From assembly GCA_963598415.1 (NCBI GenBank), contig CAVBUH010000047.1:155364-219363 (forward strand): a DNA stretch of 64,000 nucleotides, given 5' to 3'. This document shows positions 8,229 through 17,001 of the stretch, one piece after another. The notes beneath the pieces are model-generated. The model ran no database searches. It saw nothing but the letters and a program-made list of their open reading frames with translations, and was not told where the DNA came from. Position 1 is the first letter of the stretch; every line of letters begins with the position of its first letter. Made by a program: the position numbers and the translations under genes. The stretch comes from Colimorpha_A sp900556615. GTDB taxonomy: Bacteria > Bacillota > Clostridia > Oscillospirales > CAG-272.

Positions 8229-8888
8229 ATGACAACCGACGTTACAAAGAAAAAAACGATAACCGCGTCAGAGCCGAATATAAAAACGGGTAAACACGGC
8301 GGTACTTCCGTCCCCTCAAAGGGGAGAAAACCGGTAAATATTGCGCGCGACAGGCGTGTAACCGGATATACAAGAGTAAAATCCGGAGAATTGAAAAGAA
8401 GGACCGTTGTTCGTACCCCCGATATGTCAAGACCTGATGCAAAGGTGGTAAATCCTCAGGTTTCAATCGGCTCGGTTCCGGCAACGGTAAAACGGGAAAA
8501 GGCGATCCCCGTAGCGACTCTCCGCGCTGAACCGACAGTACGCACCATCACCGACACGAAAAAGGAGGTCTTTCCCTTCTCGATCGTTTTTCTGTCGCTT
8601 ATATGCTCTGTGCTCTTCATGTATATGATATTTAACTATGTACAGATAAACGAACACACCTCCGCCGTATCGGATCTGAAAACGGAAATTGCCACTCTCA
8701 GAGTTGAAAGAGATGATCTTACAGCAAAGCTTGACAAAAAAAATGATCTTACCTATATAGAAAAGATTGCAAGAGAAGAGCTTGGAATGGTAACAATTGA
8801 CGAAATAATAAAAAAATATATCAATATGGATCCCGGAGATATTATTACATCTTTCGGCAACAATCCCGATTCTTCGTCAGCCGATTGA
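8229..8888 (+). CDS. ftsL: FtsL-type division protein with long basic cytoplasmic tail
   Basis: About 219 residues. Position after rsmH, one membrane segment (about residues 114-136, FSIVFLSLICSVLFMYMIF) and a following short coiled coil (VSDLKTEIATLRVERDDLTAKL, then IEKIAREELGM) identify it as FtsL/DivIC-like. It would join FtsQ/DivIB and DivIC outside the membrane to activate FtsW and its PBP. The cytoplasmic N-terminus, over 100 residues rich in Lys, Arg, Thr and Pro, is much longer than in model FtsL proteins. The open frame reaches back to 8181 inside rsmH; ATG 8229 with GGGGAAACG upstream is preferred. Confidence 0.8.
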   Translation: MTTDVTKKKTITASEPNIKTGKHGGTSVPSKGRKPVNIARDRRVTGYTRVKSGELKRRTVVRTPDMSRPDAKVVNPQVSIGSVPATVKREKAIPVATLRAEPTVRTITDTKKEVFPFSIVFLSLICSVLFMYMIFNYVQINEHTSAVSDLKTEIATLRVERDDLTAKLDKKNDLTYIEKIAREELGMVTIDEIIKKYINMDPGDIITSFGNNPDSSSAD

Positions 8889-8901
8889 CAATAAAGAAAA
8901 A

Positions 8902-8950
8902 ACCGAGGGTAATACGGCAAAAAATTTTCAGCCGATTGCCTCGTTTTTTT
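8902..8950 (+). terminator. Terminator between ftsL and the PBP gene
   Basis: Imperfect stem CGAGG...CGGC (8904-8918) with GCCG...CCTCG (8931-8943), followed by a run of T. A promoter sits directly after it, so the dcw cluster is split into at least two transcription units. Confidence 0.7.
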
Positions 8951-8960
8951 CTTTCTTATA

Positions 8961-8989
8961 TTGTAAAATGAATTGTTCGGTAGTATAAT
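8961..8989 (+). promoter_or_regulatory. Sigma-A promoter upstream of the PBP gene
   Basis: TTGTAA at 8961-8966 and TATAAT at 8984-8989, 17-base spacer. Confidence 0.65.
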
Positions 8990-9016
8990 GATATAGTATA
9001 TATTGTTCACACGGAG

Positions 9017-11275
9017 GTGATACACATAAGACGTTCAGACGAATCAAACCGCAGAATCCCCGGAAGAAGCATGATTATTCTGCTTGGCTGCATGATTTTG
9101 TGGTGTATACTTATCCTAAAGCTTTTTCAGCTTCAGATAATTGATTATGATTATTATCAGAATAAAGTGCTCGGCAATGTGCAAAGAATGACTACTCTGT
9201 CCGCTGTGCGCGGAGAAATATATGATGCTAATATGAACAAGCTTGCCTCGAACTATACGGTATACCGGATTTTTATTTCACCGAGGGATATAACCGATAC
9301 CGATCAGGCAGAGCTTATCGCAAACGGACTTTCAGATATTCTCGGTGTTGATTATGATAAGATTATTGCCATGACCAAAAAAGTCCATCGCGCTGATGAA
9401 ACAATTATGAAAAAAGCGTCGGAGGAACAAGCTGATTCGGTTCGAAAATTTATTCTTGACAATGATCTGACCATGCAGATCCATCTCGAAGCAACGACTG
9501 CAAGATATTATCCTTTCTCATCGCTTGCCGCGAACGTAATCGGCGTCGTAGGAACAGACGGAGGACTTACCGGACTTGAATACCAGTACAACAGCTTTCT
9601 TCTCGGAAAATCCGGTAAATATGTCACTTCCAAAGACGCTCAGGGCGGTCAGATGCCAAGTAAATATGACACTTACATAGACGCCTCCAACGGAGCAAAT
9701 CTGGTCACCACGATTGATGTCACAATTCAGAAAGCTCTCGAAAAACAGCTTCAGCAAACGTATCTTGATTCCGACCCTCTCAACCGGGTAACCGGAATCG
9801 TTATGGATGTCAATACCGGAGCCATTCTCGGCATGGCAACCTATCCCACCTTTGATCTTAACTCGCCCTTCACTCTTGATGAGGATTCGATTGAAAAGCT
9901 GGAAACAAGCGAGCTCGATCCGGAATCCTCGGAATACGGAAAATATCAGACGGAGCTTCTCTATAAACTATGGAAAAACAAAGCCGTATCAGAATTATAT
10001 GAACCCGGTTCAACCTTCAAAATAATCACTACCTCCATGGCGCTGGAAGAAGGATTGGTATCGCTCGACGAAAAATTTTATTGTTCAGGAAAATTCTATG
10101 TTGACGGTTATCCTCAGCCGATTCACTGCCACAAACGGACCGGACATGGTTCCGTCACCTTTGAACGAGGTCTCCAGCAATCCTGCAATCCGATCCTTAT
10201 GACGATCGGACTTCGCGTAGGTCAAGCAAAATTTTACGAATATTTCAATGCATTTGGATATACAGGCTACACCGGAATCGACCTTCCGGGAGAAGCAAAA
10301 TCAATCTATTCGTCATATGATAATTTCGGACTCGTTTCGCTTGCGGTCTACTCCTTTGGACAGACATTCAAGGTAACCCCTCTCATGCAGCTCACCGCCA
10401 TATCTGCCGTCGCCAACGGCGGCTATTTACTGACGCCGTATGTGGTTGACCAAATCATAGATGATGACGGAAATATTCTCATGCAGCATGAAACAGACGC
10501 AAAACGTCAGGTGGTCAGCACAGAGGTATGTAAAACGATAAGCGGTATTCTCGAAAGAGGCGTTTCCGGAGACGGAGGGGCAAAGAATACCTATGTGGCC
10601 GGATATAAAATTGCAGCCAAAACCGGAACCTCCGAGGTTCGTGACCAGGCGGATCCGGACGGCAACTATTCCTATCGGGTAGGATCAACCGTCGCCTATG
10701 CCCCTGCCGATAATCCTCAGATCTCCGTGATCATAGTCGTAGACACACCGATGAGCAGCAGCAAATACGGCGCTATTGTTGCAGCCCCCTATGTTGCAAA
10801 TCTCATGAGTGAAATTCTTCCCTATATCGGAATCGAACCTAACTATACCGAGGAAGAATATGCCAAACTCAAAGCTACGCTCAAGGGCTATGTAGGCTGG
10901 CCGACAACCGACGCCGTTCGGGCAATCACCAACCGCGGCATCGAATATGAGATTGTAGGAACAGGCGACGTTATCAAATATCAGATTCCTTCAAAAGGCG
11001 AAGAAATCATGAAACAAGAAGGAAAAGTTATTTTCTATACCGGCGACGCCACGCCTGTTTCCGACATAAAAGTACCGGACGTAGTGGGAAAAACAGTTTC
11101 CGCTGCAAACCGTCTGCTTACAAACAGCGGATTTAACGTAATAATTGACGGTGCAACAGTATCCTCCTCCTCAACCGAGGCTTATGTCGTATCACAGTCA
11201 ATAGCGGCAGGAACTCTGTCGTCCAAGGGAACCGTCGTGAAAATAACCGTTCGCTATCTCGACGGAACAGCCTAA
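9017..11275 (+). CDS. ftsI: Class B penicillin-binding protein (FtsI/SpoVD-like transpeptidase) with PASTA domain
   Basis: About 750 residues. One N-terminal membrane anchor (MIILLGCMILWCILILKLF), a PBP dimerisation domain, then the transpeptidase with SxxK as EPGSTFKI, SxN as QQSCN and KTGT as AAKTGTSEV. The C-terminus has a clear PASTA domain (VPDVVGKTVSAANRLL), preceded by a degenerate one. It cross-links septal peptidoglycan with FtsW, encoded downstream. The first listed start is GTG 9017, which overlaps the ribosome binding site. The near-perfect GGAGGTGAT at 9013-9021 instead fits an in-frame ATA at 9026, eight bases after GGAGG. Only one such PBP is present in the cluster. Confidence 0.9.
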   Translation: MIHIRRSDESNRRIPGRSMIILLGCMILWCILILKLFQLQIIDYDYYQNKVLGNVQRMTTLSAVRGEIYDANMNKLASNYTVYRIFISPRDITDTDQAELIANGLSDILGVDYDKIIAMTKKVHRADETIMKKASEEQADSVRKFILDNDLTMQIHLEATTARYYPFSSLAANVIGVVGTDGGLTGLEYQYNSFLLGKSGKYVTSKDAQGGQMPSKYDTYIDASNGANLVTTIDVTIQKALEKQLQQTYLDSDPLNRVTGIVMDVNTGAILGMATYPTFDLNSPFTLDEDSIEKLETSELDPESSEYGKYQTELLYKLWKNKAVSELYEPGSTFKIITTSMALEEGLVSLDEKFYCSGKFYVDGYPQPIHCHKRTGHGSVTFERGLQQSCNPILMTIGLRVGQAKFYEYFNAFGYTGYTGIDLPGEAKSIYSSYDNFGLVSLAVYSFGQTFKVTPLMQLTAISAVANGGYLLTPYVVDQIIDDDGNILMQHETDAKRQVVSTEVCKTISGILERGVSGDGGAKNTYVAGYKIAAKTGTSEVRDQADPDGNYSYRVGSTVAYAPADNPQISVIIVVDTPMSSSKYGAIVAAPYVANLMSEILPYIGIEPNYTEEEYAKLKATLKGYVGWPTTDAVRAITNRGIEYEIVGTGDVIKYQIPSKGEEIMKQEGKVIFYTGDATPVSDIKVPDVVGKTVSAANRLLTNSGFNVIIDGATVSSSSTEAYVVSQSIAAGTLSSKGTVVKITVRYLDGTA

Positions 11276-11350
11276 TTCCTATGTAAAAAAGAAAGGATAT
11301 CAAATATCGGGACGTCAAACTCAAAATAAATAACGACGGAGATATTTGAT

Positions 11351-12811
11351 ATGAAATTCTCAGAGCTTGCACAAGACGCAAAGCAAATTATTCTTCCCTT
11401 TGATCCTGAAATAAAAGAAATTGTATCCGATTCTTCACAATGCCATCCGAACTGTCTTTTTATCTGTATAGACGGTCTGCACCGTGACGGACATGATTTT
11501 ATCGACGAAGCAAGAAAAAGCGGAGCTTCCGCCTTTATCGTCGCCGCTTCTCACACGGAAAGAAAAGCATCTCTCCTATCAAGCGAGCTTCCGTTTGCCG
11601 TCTATGATGATACACGGATCGGAGAAGCGCTCATCACCTCCCGTTTTTTCGGGGAGCCGCAAAAAAAGCTTAAACTATTCGCAGTAACCGGAACTAACGG
11701 TAAAACAACCGTCGTTTCACTTTTAAATGCTATTTACACAATGGCGGGTTATTCCTGTCAAACCATCGGTACCCTCACCGGAAAGCTGACCACTCCCGAT
11801 CCCTCCGTCTTATACAAAAGCCTTGCCGATTTTGTTGCGGATGGAGTCCAATACGTTTTTATGGAGGCGTCCTCTCATGCGCTTGCGCTCGGAAAACTCG
11901 AACCGATTACTTTTGAATGCGGAATTTTCACCAATCTGACGCCCGAGCATCTGGATTTTCACGGTTGCATGGATCATTACGCCGACGCAAAAGCAAAGCT
12001 GTTCAAAAAATCCGAACGGAGCATTTTAAACTCAGACGATTCTTACTGCCGTCATATGATGCGAGCGGCGAAGGAAGCTTTTCTCTGTTCCGCCAGGCAT
12101 GACGATTCTGATTTCTTTGCCAAAAATATCGTTCAAAACGGAATTTACGGAATACAATACGATTTTATGACTACCGATTTAGTCTTTAAAATTAAATCCG
12201 GCATACCGGGGCTTTTCACGGTGATGAATACTATGGAGGCTGCCGCCGCCGCTTTAACCGGCGGAATCTCTCCCGATATTATCAGAGGGGCAATCGGTGG
12301 GTTTGCCGGTGTGAAAGGAAGACTCGAACGGGTAAGGATACCTACAAACGATTTTTCCGTATACATCGACTTCGCTCACACTCCCGACGCGCTTGAAAAC
12401 ATTCTTCGCACTGTCAGAAGCTTTATGAATGAGAAACAGAGGCTTGTCCTCGTTTTCGGCTGCGGAGGCGACAGAGATAAAACAAAGCGCCCTGTAATGG
12501 GTGCTATTGCAACACAGCTTGCCGATTTCGTAATCATCACCGCGGATAACAGCAGAAGCGAAAAAACCTCCGATATCATCGATAATATTCTCTCCGGCGT
12601 GATGACCGATGCGGTTTATACCGTTATCGAAAACAGAAAAGAAGCCATTGAATACGCCGTCAGTACAGCCTGTCGCGATGATGTTATTCTTCTCACCGGA
12701 AAAGGTCACGAGGAATACGAGATTATGCCGGACGGAGTACATCCTTTTTCCGAAAAGGACATCGTGACGGAAGCCGCAAAAAAGTACATGAAATCAAGGG
12801 GACTGTTTTAA
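11351..12811 (+). CDS. murE: UDP-MurNAc-tripeptide synthetase
   Basis: 486 residues, standard MurE size, with three domains: an N-terminal UDP-binding domain, a central ATPase domain with the P-loop TGTNGKTT, and a C-terminal ligase domain. The sequence TADNSRSEKTSDI is near the DNxR motif of meso-diaminopimelate-adding enzymes, so mDAP is the likely third residue; Pro of the usual DNPR is Ser here. It acts in the cytoplasm in peptidoglycan precursor synthesis. GGAG lies nine bases upstream of ATG 11351. Its TAA stop (12809-12811) lies inside the TTAA end of repeat copy 2. Confidence 0.93.
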   Translation: MKFSELAQDAKQIILPFDPEIKEIVSDSSQCHPNCLFICIDGLHRDGHDFIDEARKSGASAFIVAASHTERKASLLSSELPFAVYDDTRIGEALITSRFFGEPQKKLKLFAVTGTNGKTTVVSLLNAIYTMAGYSCQTIGTLTGKLTTPDPSVLYKSLADFVADGVQYVFMEASSHALALGKLEPITFECGIFTNLTPEHLDFHGCMDHYADAKAKLFKKSERSILNSDDSYCRHMMRAAKEAFLCSARHDDSDFFAKNIVQNGIYGIQYDFMTTDLVFKIKSGIPGLFTVMNTMEAAAAALTGGISPDIIRGAIGGFAGVKGRLERVRIPTNDFSVYIDFAHTPDALENILRTVRSFMNEKQRLVLVFGCGGDRDKTKRPVMGAIATQLADFVIITADNSRSEKTSDIIDNILSGVMTDAVYTVIENRKEAIEYAVSTACRDDVILLTGKGHEEYEIMPDGVHPFSEKDIVTEAAKKYMKSRGLF

Positions 12812-12978
12812 GGCAATACCGTCGGGTGCACAGCTAACGCCTTTATTGGGCATTTGCTTCCATCTTTTCCATCATACTTTACCAATTTCGTCGGCAGAGG
12901 AGTCACTCTTGCCTCCTCTGTCTGACGAAAAATCCAGTGGCACAACTGCACAACAATCATTGCGCGGTATTGCCTTAA
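12808..12978 (-). repeat. TTAA-bounded palindromic repeat, copy 2 (reverse)
   Basis: 171 bp with ends TTAAGGCAATACCG and GCGGTATTGCCTTAA, in the opposite orientation to copy 1. It is inserted inside the dcw operon between murE and murF, and its first TTAA supplies the murE stop codon. Confidence 0.85.
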
Positions 12979-13017
12979 GTTCTTACCCAGACATATTTTT
13001 TATAACGGAGAAATATA

Positions 13018-14421
13018 ATGTTAGATCTTATCAAAGGAATATCGCCGGAAGAAACAGCCGCAGCGGTAAACGGAAAGCTTCTTTTCCTCGGAAATAAAAA
13101 AATAACCGGCGCATCTATAGATTCCAGGAGCATAAAGGACGGCGATCTTTTTGTCGCCATAAAGGGCGAAAAAACAGACGGTCATTGCTACATAGATGCC
13201 GCCTCACAAGCGGGAGCGGCAGCAGTACTTGTTGAAAACTCCGACATCAGCATCAAACTGCCTCAAAAAAATAACTGTTCCGTTATATTGGTTAACAATA
13301 CCGTTTTGGCTCTCGGAAAGCTTGCCAAAAAGCATAAAGAAGAACTGAATACGCTTACCGTTGCGGTCACGGGAAGCGTGGGAAAAACCACAACAAGACA
13401 ATTTATCTATGCGGTACTCTCCTCCGAGATGAAAACGCATAAAACCGAAGGAAACTTCAATAACGAGCTTGGTCTTCCGCTTTCGGTGCTGAAGCTTGAC
13501 AGTACATACAAGGCGTCTGTGCTGGAGCTTGGCATGAGCCAAAAAGGAGAGATTTCTTACCTTACCGACATAGTCCGCCCTGACATAGCGGTTATAACGA
13601 ATATAGGCACCTCCCATATCGAATATCTCGGTTCAAGAGAAGCGATCCGCGACGCAAAATTGGAAATTTCAGAAGGACTCAGAGGTGACGGGAAGCTTAT
13701 ACTGAACGGAGATGAGCCTCTCCTTCTCGGAATCGACAGCGCCTGCTATGTATCTCTTAAAAACACAGAAGCCGATTTCAGAGCCGCTAATATTTGTTAT
13801 ACCTCCGAGGGAATGAGTTTCAATGCCGTATGCCCTGACAGAATAATAAAGAACTGTCTGATACCCACTCTTGGTGAACACACAGTGCTCGACGCAATGT
13901 TCGCCGTAGCCTGTGGTTTTTATGCCGGAATATCCGACGACGGCATAAGAAAAGGTCTTGCCGCCTTTGAAGCCGTCGGAATGAGACAGAACATCATAAA
14001 ACACGGTGAAGTAACTTTTATTCTTGACTATTATAATGCAAGTCCCGAATCCATAAAGGCTTCGCTCACCGTAACCAAACAGCTTGCCGAAGAGTGCGGA
14101 GGCAGAACGGTTGCCGTTATCGGAAACGTTCTCGAACTCGGAAACAAATCCGAGGAGCTTCACCGCTCCGTAGGAAGCTATGCCGCCTCTCTGAGCTGCG
14201 ATCTTTTCTTTGCTTTCGGAGAAGACGCCTGCCTTGCCGCCCTTCAGGCAAAAGAAGATGGCATAAATGAAAATTCAGTCTTTACCTTTCCGGATATTTC
14301 CGATCCTGCCGCCATATCTGAAGCAATAACCGAACATATAAAACCCGGCGACTGCATACTTATTAAAGCGAGCCGTTCCATCCACATGGAGCGGGTAGCG
14401 GATATTCTTCTCGGAAAATAA
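13018..14421 (+). CDS. murF: UDP-MurNAc-tripeptide:D-Ala-D-Ala ligase
   Basis: 467 residues. The Mur ligase plan is complete: an N-terminal domain with SIDSRSIKDGDLFVAIKGE-like sequence, a P-loop TGSVGKTTTRQF, the central LELGMSQKGEI stretch, and a C-terminal domain with LDYYNASPES and the late VLELGN motif. It adds D-Ala-D-Ala to UDP-MurNAc-tripeptide. A GGAG site lies about ten bases before ATG 13018. The intergenic gap to murE is about 200 bp because of the repeat, so read-through from murE must cross that structured element. Confidence 0.93.
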   Translation: MLDLIKGISPEETAAAVNGKLLFLGNKKITGASIDSRSIKDGDLFVAIKGEKTDGHCYIDAASQAGAAAVLVENSDISIKLPQKNNCSVILVNNTVLALGKLAKKHKEELNTLTVAVTGSVGKTTTRQFIYAVLSSEMKTHKTEGNFNNELGLPLSVLKLDSTYKASVLELGMSQKGEISYLTDIVRPDIAVITNIGTSHIEYLGSREAIRDAKLEISEGLRGDGKLILNGDEPLLLGIDSACYVSLKNTEADFRAANICYTSEGMSFNAVCPDRIIKNCLIPTLGEHTVLDAMFAVACGFYAGISDDGIRKGLAAFEAVGMRQNIIKHGEVTFILDYYNASPESIKASLTVTKQLAEECGGRTVAVIGNVLELGNKSEELHRSVGSYAASLSCDLFFAFGEDACLAALQAKEDGINENSVFTFPDISDPAAISEAITEHIKPGDCILIKASRSIHMERVADILLGK

Positions 14422-14490
14422 ATCCTTCGGATTCTCTGCCGCTGTATAAAATCTTCATCAAGCCGGAAAAAGAAAGGAAATACAAGCATC

Positions 14491-15480
14491 ATGTCGGTAT
14501 TTTATATTATAACCTTGCTTACCACTCTTCTCTTAACAGCGCTGATTCTGCGCTTCCTGATTCCTGTCCTGAAAAGTAAAAAAATGGGACAGAAAATTCT
14601 CGATATCGGTCCCCGCTGGCATAAATCCAAGGAAGGTACTCCGACAATGGGAGGGCTATCCTTTATCATTTCTTTTTCCGTTGTCAGCGCAGTTATGCTC
14701 TTAATAGCCGTGTATAATGGAAGCGCCGACAATATCCTTTCGGCAGTGCTGACCGGTTTTCTTGCCCTCGGAAATGGGCTTATCGGCGTCATAGACGATA
14801 GAACGAAGTTCTCAAAGGGTAAGAACGAGGGGCTTCTTTCCTGGCAAAAATACCTGCTTCAGCTTGCCCTCTGCGTGGTATATCTCTTTTTCATGAAATA
14901 TTTTGATTTCATAAATACCTCCATATATATTCCTTTCTTCAAAAAAACGCTTGAACTTGGTATTGTGTACTATCCTCTTGCGATAATTCTTATTACGGGA
15001 GTCGTCAACAGCGTCAACCTCACAGACGGTATCGACGGTCTTGCGGCAGCCGAAACCGCCATTGTTTCTGCGTTCTTCTCCGCAGTGGCATTTACACTCG
15101 GAAGCATGACTCTTGCTGTTTTTTCCGGCGCCGCCGTCGGCTGCTGCCTTGGATTTTTAATATACAATTTCTATCCGGCAAAGGTATTTATGGGTGACAC
15201 CGGTTCCCTGTTCCTCGGAGGTCTGGTTGCCGGAATGGCTTTCATGGCAAACAATCCCTTGATTATCATTGTTGTGGGCATTATGTATATCTGCGAGTCG
15301 CTCTCCGATATTATCCAGGTCTTGTATTTCAAACTCACACATGGCAGGCGCTTCTTCAAAATGGCGCCTATTCACCATCACTTTGAAAAATGCGGATGGA
15401 GTGAAATAAAAATTGTATCGGTCTTTTCGTTAATCACACTGCTGATGAGTGCGCTTGCATATATCTTCGATATCATTTAA
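14491..15480 (+). CDS. mraY: Phospho-MurNAc-pentapeptide transferase
   Basis: 329 residues with about ten membrane segments. Diagnostic motifs are GTPTMGGL near the N-terminus, VNLTDGIDGLA in the middle, FMGDTGSLFLGG, and the MAPIHHHFE triple-His loop near the C-terminus. It transfers phospho-MurNAc-pentapeptide to undecaprenyl phosphate to make lipid I at the inner face of the membrane. In most dcw clusters murD follows; here ftsW follows directly. Confidence 0.95.
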   Translation: MSVFYIITLLTTLLLTALILRFLIPVLKSKKMGQKILDIGPRWHKSKEGTPTMGGLSFIISFSVVSAVMLLIAVYNGSADNILSAVLTGFLALGNGLIGVIDDRTKFSKGKNEGLLSWQKYLLQLALCVVYLFFMKYFDFINTSIYIPFFKKTLELGIVYYPLAIILITGVVNSVNLTDGIDGLAAAETAIVSAFFSAVAFTLGSMTLAVFSGAAVGCCLGFLIYNFYPAKVFMGDTGSLFLGGLVAGMAFMANNPLIIIVVGIMYICESLSDIIQVLYFKLTHGRRFFKMAPIHHHFEKCGWSEIKIVSVFSLITLLMSALAYIFDII

Positions 15481-15502
15481 ATACCTTGAAGGCGGAAAAA
15501 CA

Positions 15503-16975
15503 ATGAACAATAACAATTCCGGAAACACTTCAAAAAACGAATATAAGGTCCGGCGTTCTAATCTTACCAGGGAAGAGGCAAGAAAAAAAACGGTTCGCCG
15601 CCCCGCAAATGAACGAAAGGTTCAGACCGGAGCGCAAGCCGCGCCGCCTCACATTTCCCAAACGAGACAGCAGTCGTCTCAGCCCCCTCAGGCGAACGGA
15701 GCAGTCGCTTCTTATACAAAAGCAGACTATGCAAAAGGAATTGTTCCCGAAGCTGTCAGAACAAACAGCAGCGACACCAACGCCAGAATAGAGAAAAAAC
15801 GAAAGAAATCTCGTAAAAACGATTTTATTAAGCCAACGGATATCGTCAGAATAAAAGGAAGTTATGACCGCATACTTTTGATTCTTGTGATTATTCTGAC
15901 GCTGTTCGGATTGATAATGGACTTTTCGGCAAGCTATGCTTACGCTTACAGCAGCACGGGCGACAGCTTCCATTTTGTAAAGCGACAGATAATTTGGGCG
16001 GCGGCGGGTTTTGTCGCAATGTTTGTCGCAATGCATTTTGATTATCGCTGGATGCGAAAAGTGACCGTACCGGTTTTCATCGCTGTTATAATACTTCTTA
16101 TAGCGGTTTTGGCAACCGGAATCGCAAGCGGAGTAGCCCAGAGATGGATATTGATCGGTCCTATCACTATACAGCCGTCTGAATTTATGAAAACAGCGCT
16201 CGTTTTACTGCTTGCGCTCTATATTGCAAGAAACCAGGATCGAATCACGAACTATCGTAATTTCTGGCAATCCTCTATATACGGAATGTTTATTCCGACC
16301 GCTATTGTAGGAGTTGTCTGCGTTCTGATCGCGCTCGAAAAGCATTTTTCCGGAACCATCATTGTATTTCTTATCGGAATGGTTGTTATTTTCGCCGGAG
16401 GCGCGAGGAAAGGCTGGTTCATCGGCGCAGGCGCCTCTGCCGCTGCGATCATCATTCCCGCCATTATGTTTGTTCCCTATGCAAAAGAACGTGTTGATAT
16501 GTGGCTGCACCCTGAAAACTATTCTCCAACGGGAAAAATATGGCAAACGCTTCAAGGGCTGTACGCAATCGGATCAGGAGGACTTTTTGGAGTCGGCCTC
16601 GGAAACAGCCGTCAAAAACATCTTTATGTCTCTCAGCCGCAAAACGACTTCGTATTTTCCATTATCGCTGAAGAGCTTGGCTTTGCCGGCGCTATTCTTG
16701 TCATTATATTATTTATGCTGCTCATATGGAGAGGGTTTGTAATTGCCCTTAAAGCTCCCGATACCTTCTCCTCCCTCGTCGTTATCGGTCTTACCAGCAA
16801 GGTAGCAATCCAGGCGATTCTTAATATCGCCGTTGTCACGAATACCATTCCCAACACCGGTATCAGCCTACCATTCTTCAGCTATGGCGGCACCGCTCTC
16901 CTTATGCAGCTTGCCGAAATGGGAATCATTCTGTCTATATCGCGTTATTCTTACCAACGCAATCCGCAATTATGA
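15503..16975 (+). CDS. ftsW: FtsW/SEDS peptidoglycan glycosyltransferase with long N-terminal tail
   Basis: About 490 residues. The last 370 form the ten-membrane-segment SEDS core, with QPSEFMKTALVLLLA and the C-terminal NTGISLPFFSYGGTALL region typical of FtsW/SpoVE. It polymerises lipid II with its partner PBP. The first roughly 115 residues are low-complexity, rich in Arg, Lys, Gln, Pro and Asn, and would be cytoplasmic; most FtsW proteins have a short N-terminus. ATG 15503 with AAGGCGGAAAAAC upstream is preferred over ATG 15449, which overlaps mraY. Confidence 0.9.
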   Translation: MNNNNSGNTSKNEYKVRRSNLTREEARKKTVRRPANERKVQTGAQAAPPHISQTRQQSSQPPQANGAVASYTKADYAKGIVPEAVRTNSSDTNARIEKKRKKSRKNDFIKPTDIVRIKGSYDRILLILVIILTLFGLIMDFSASYAYAYSSTGDSFHFVKRQIIWAAAGFVAMFVAMHFDYRWMRKVTVPVFIAVIILLIAVLATGIASGVAQRWILIGPITIQPSEFMKTALVLLLALYIARNQDRITNYRNFWQSSIYGMFIPTAIVGVVCVLIALEKHFSGTIIVFLIGMVVIFAGGARKGWFIGAGASAAAIIIPAIMFVPYAKERVDMWLHPENYSPTGKIWQTLQGLYAIGSGGLFGVGLGNSRQKHLYVSQPQNDFVFSIIAEELGFAGAILVIILFMLLIWRGFVIALKAPDTFSSLVVIGLTSKVAIQAILNIAVVTNTIPNTGISLPFFSYGGTALLMQLAEMGIILSISRYSYQRNPQL

Positions 16976-17001
16976 AAATTCATTGAAAGGTAGCATCGGA
17001 T

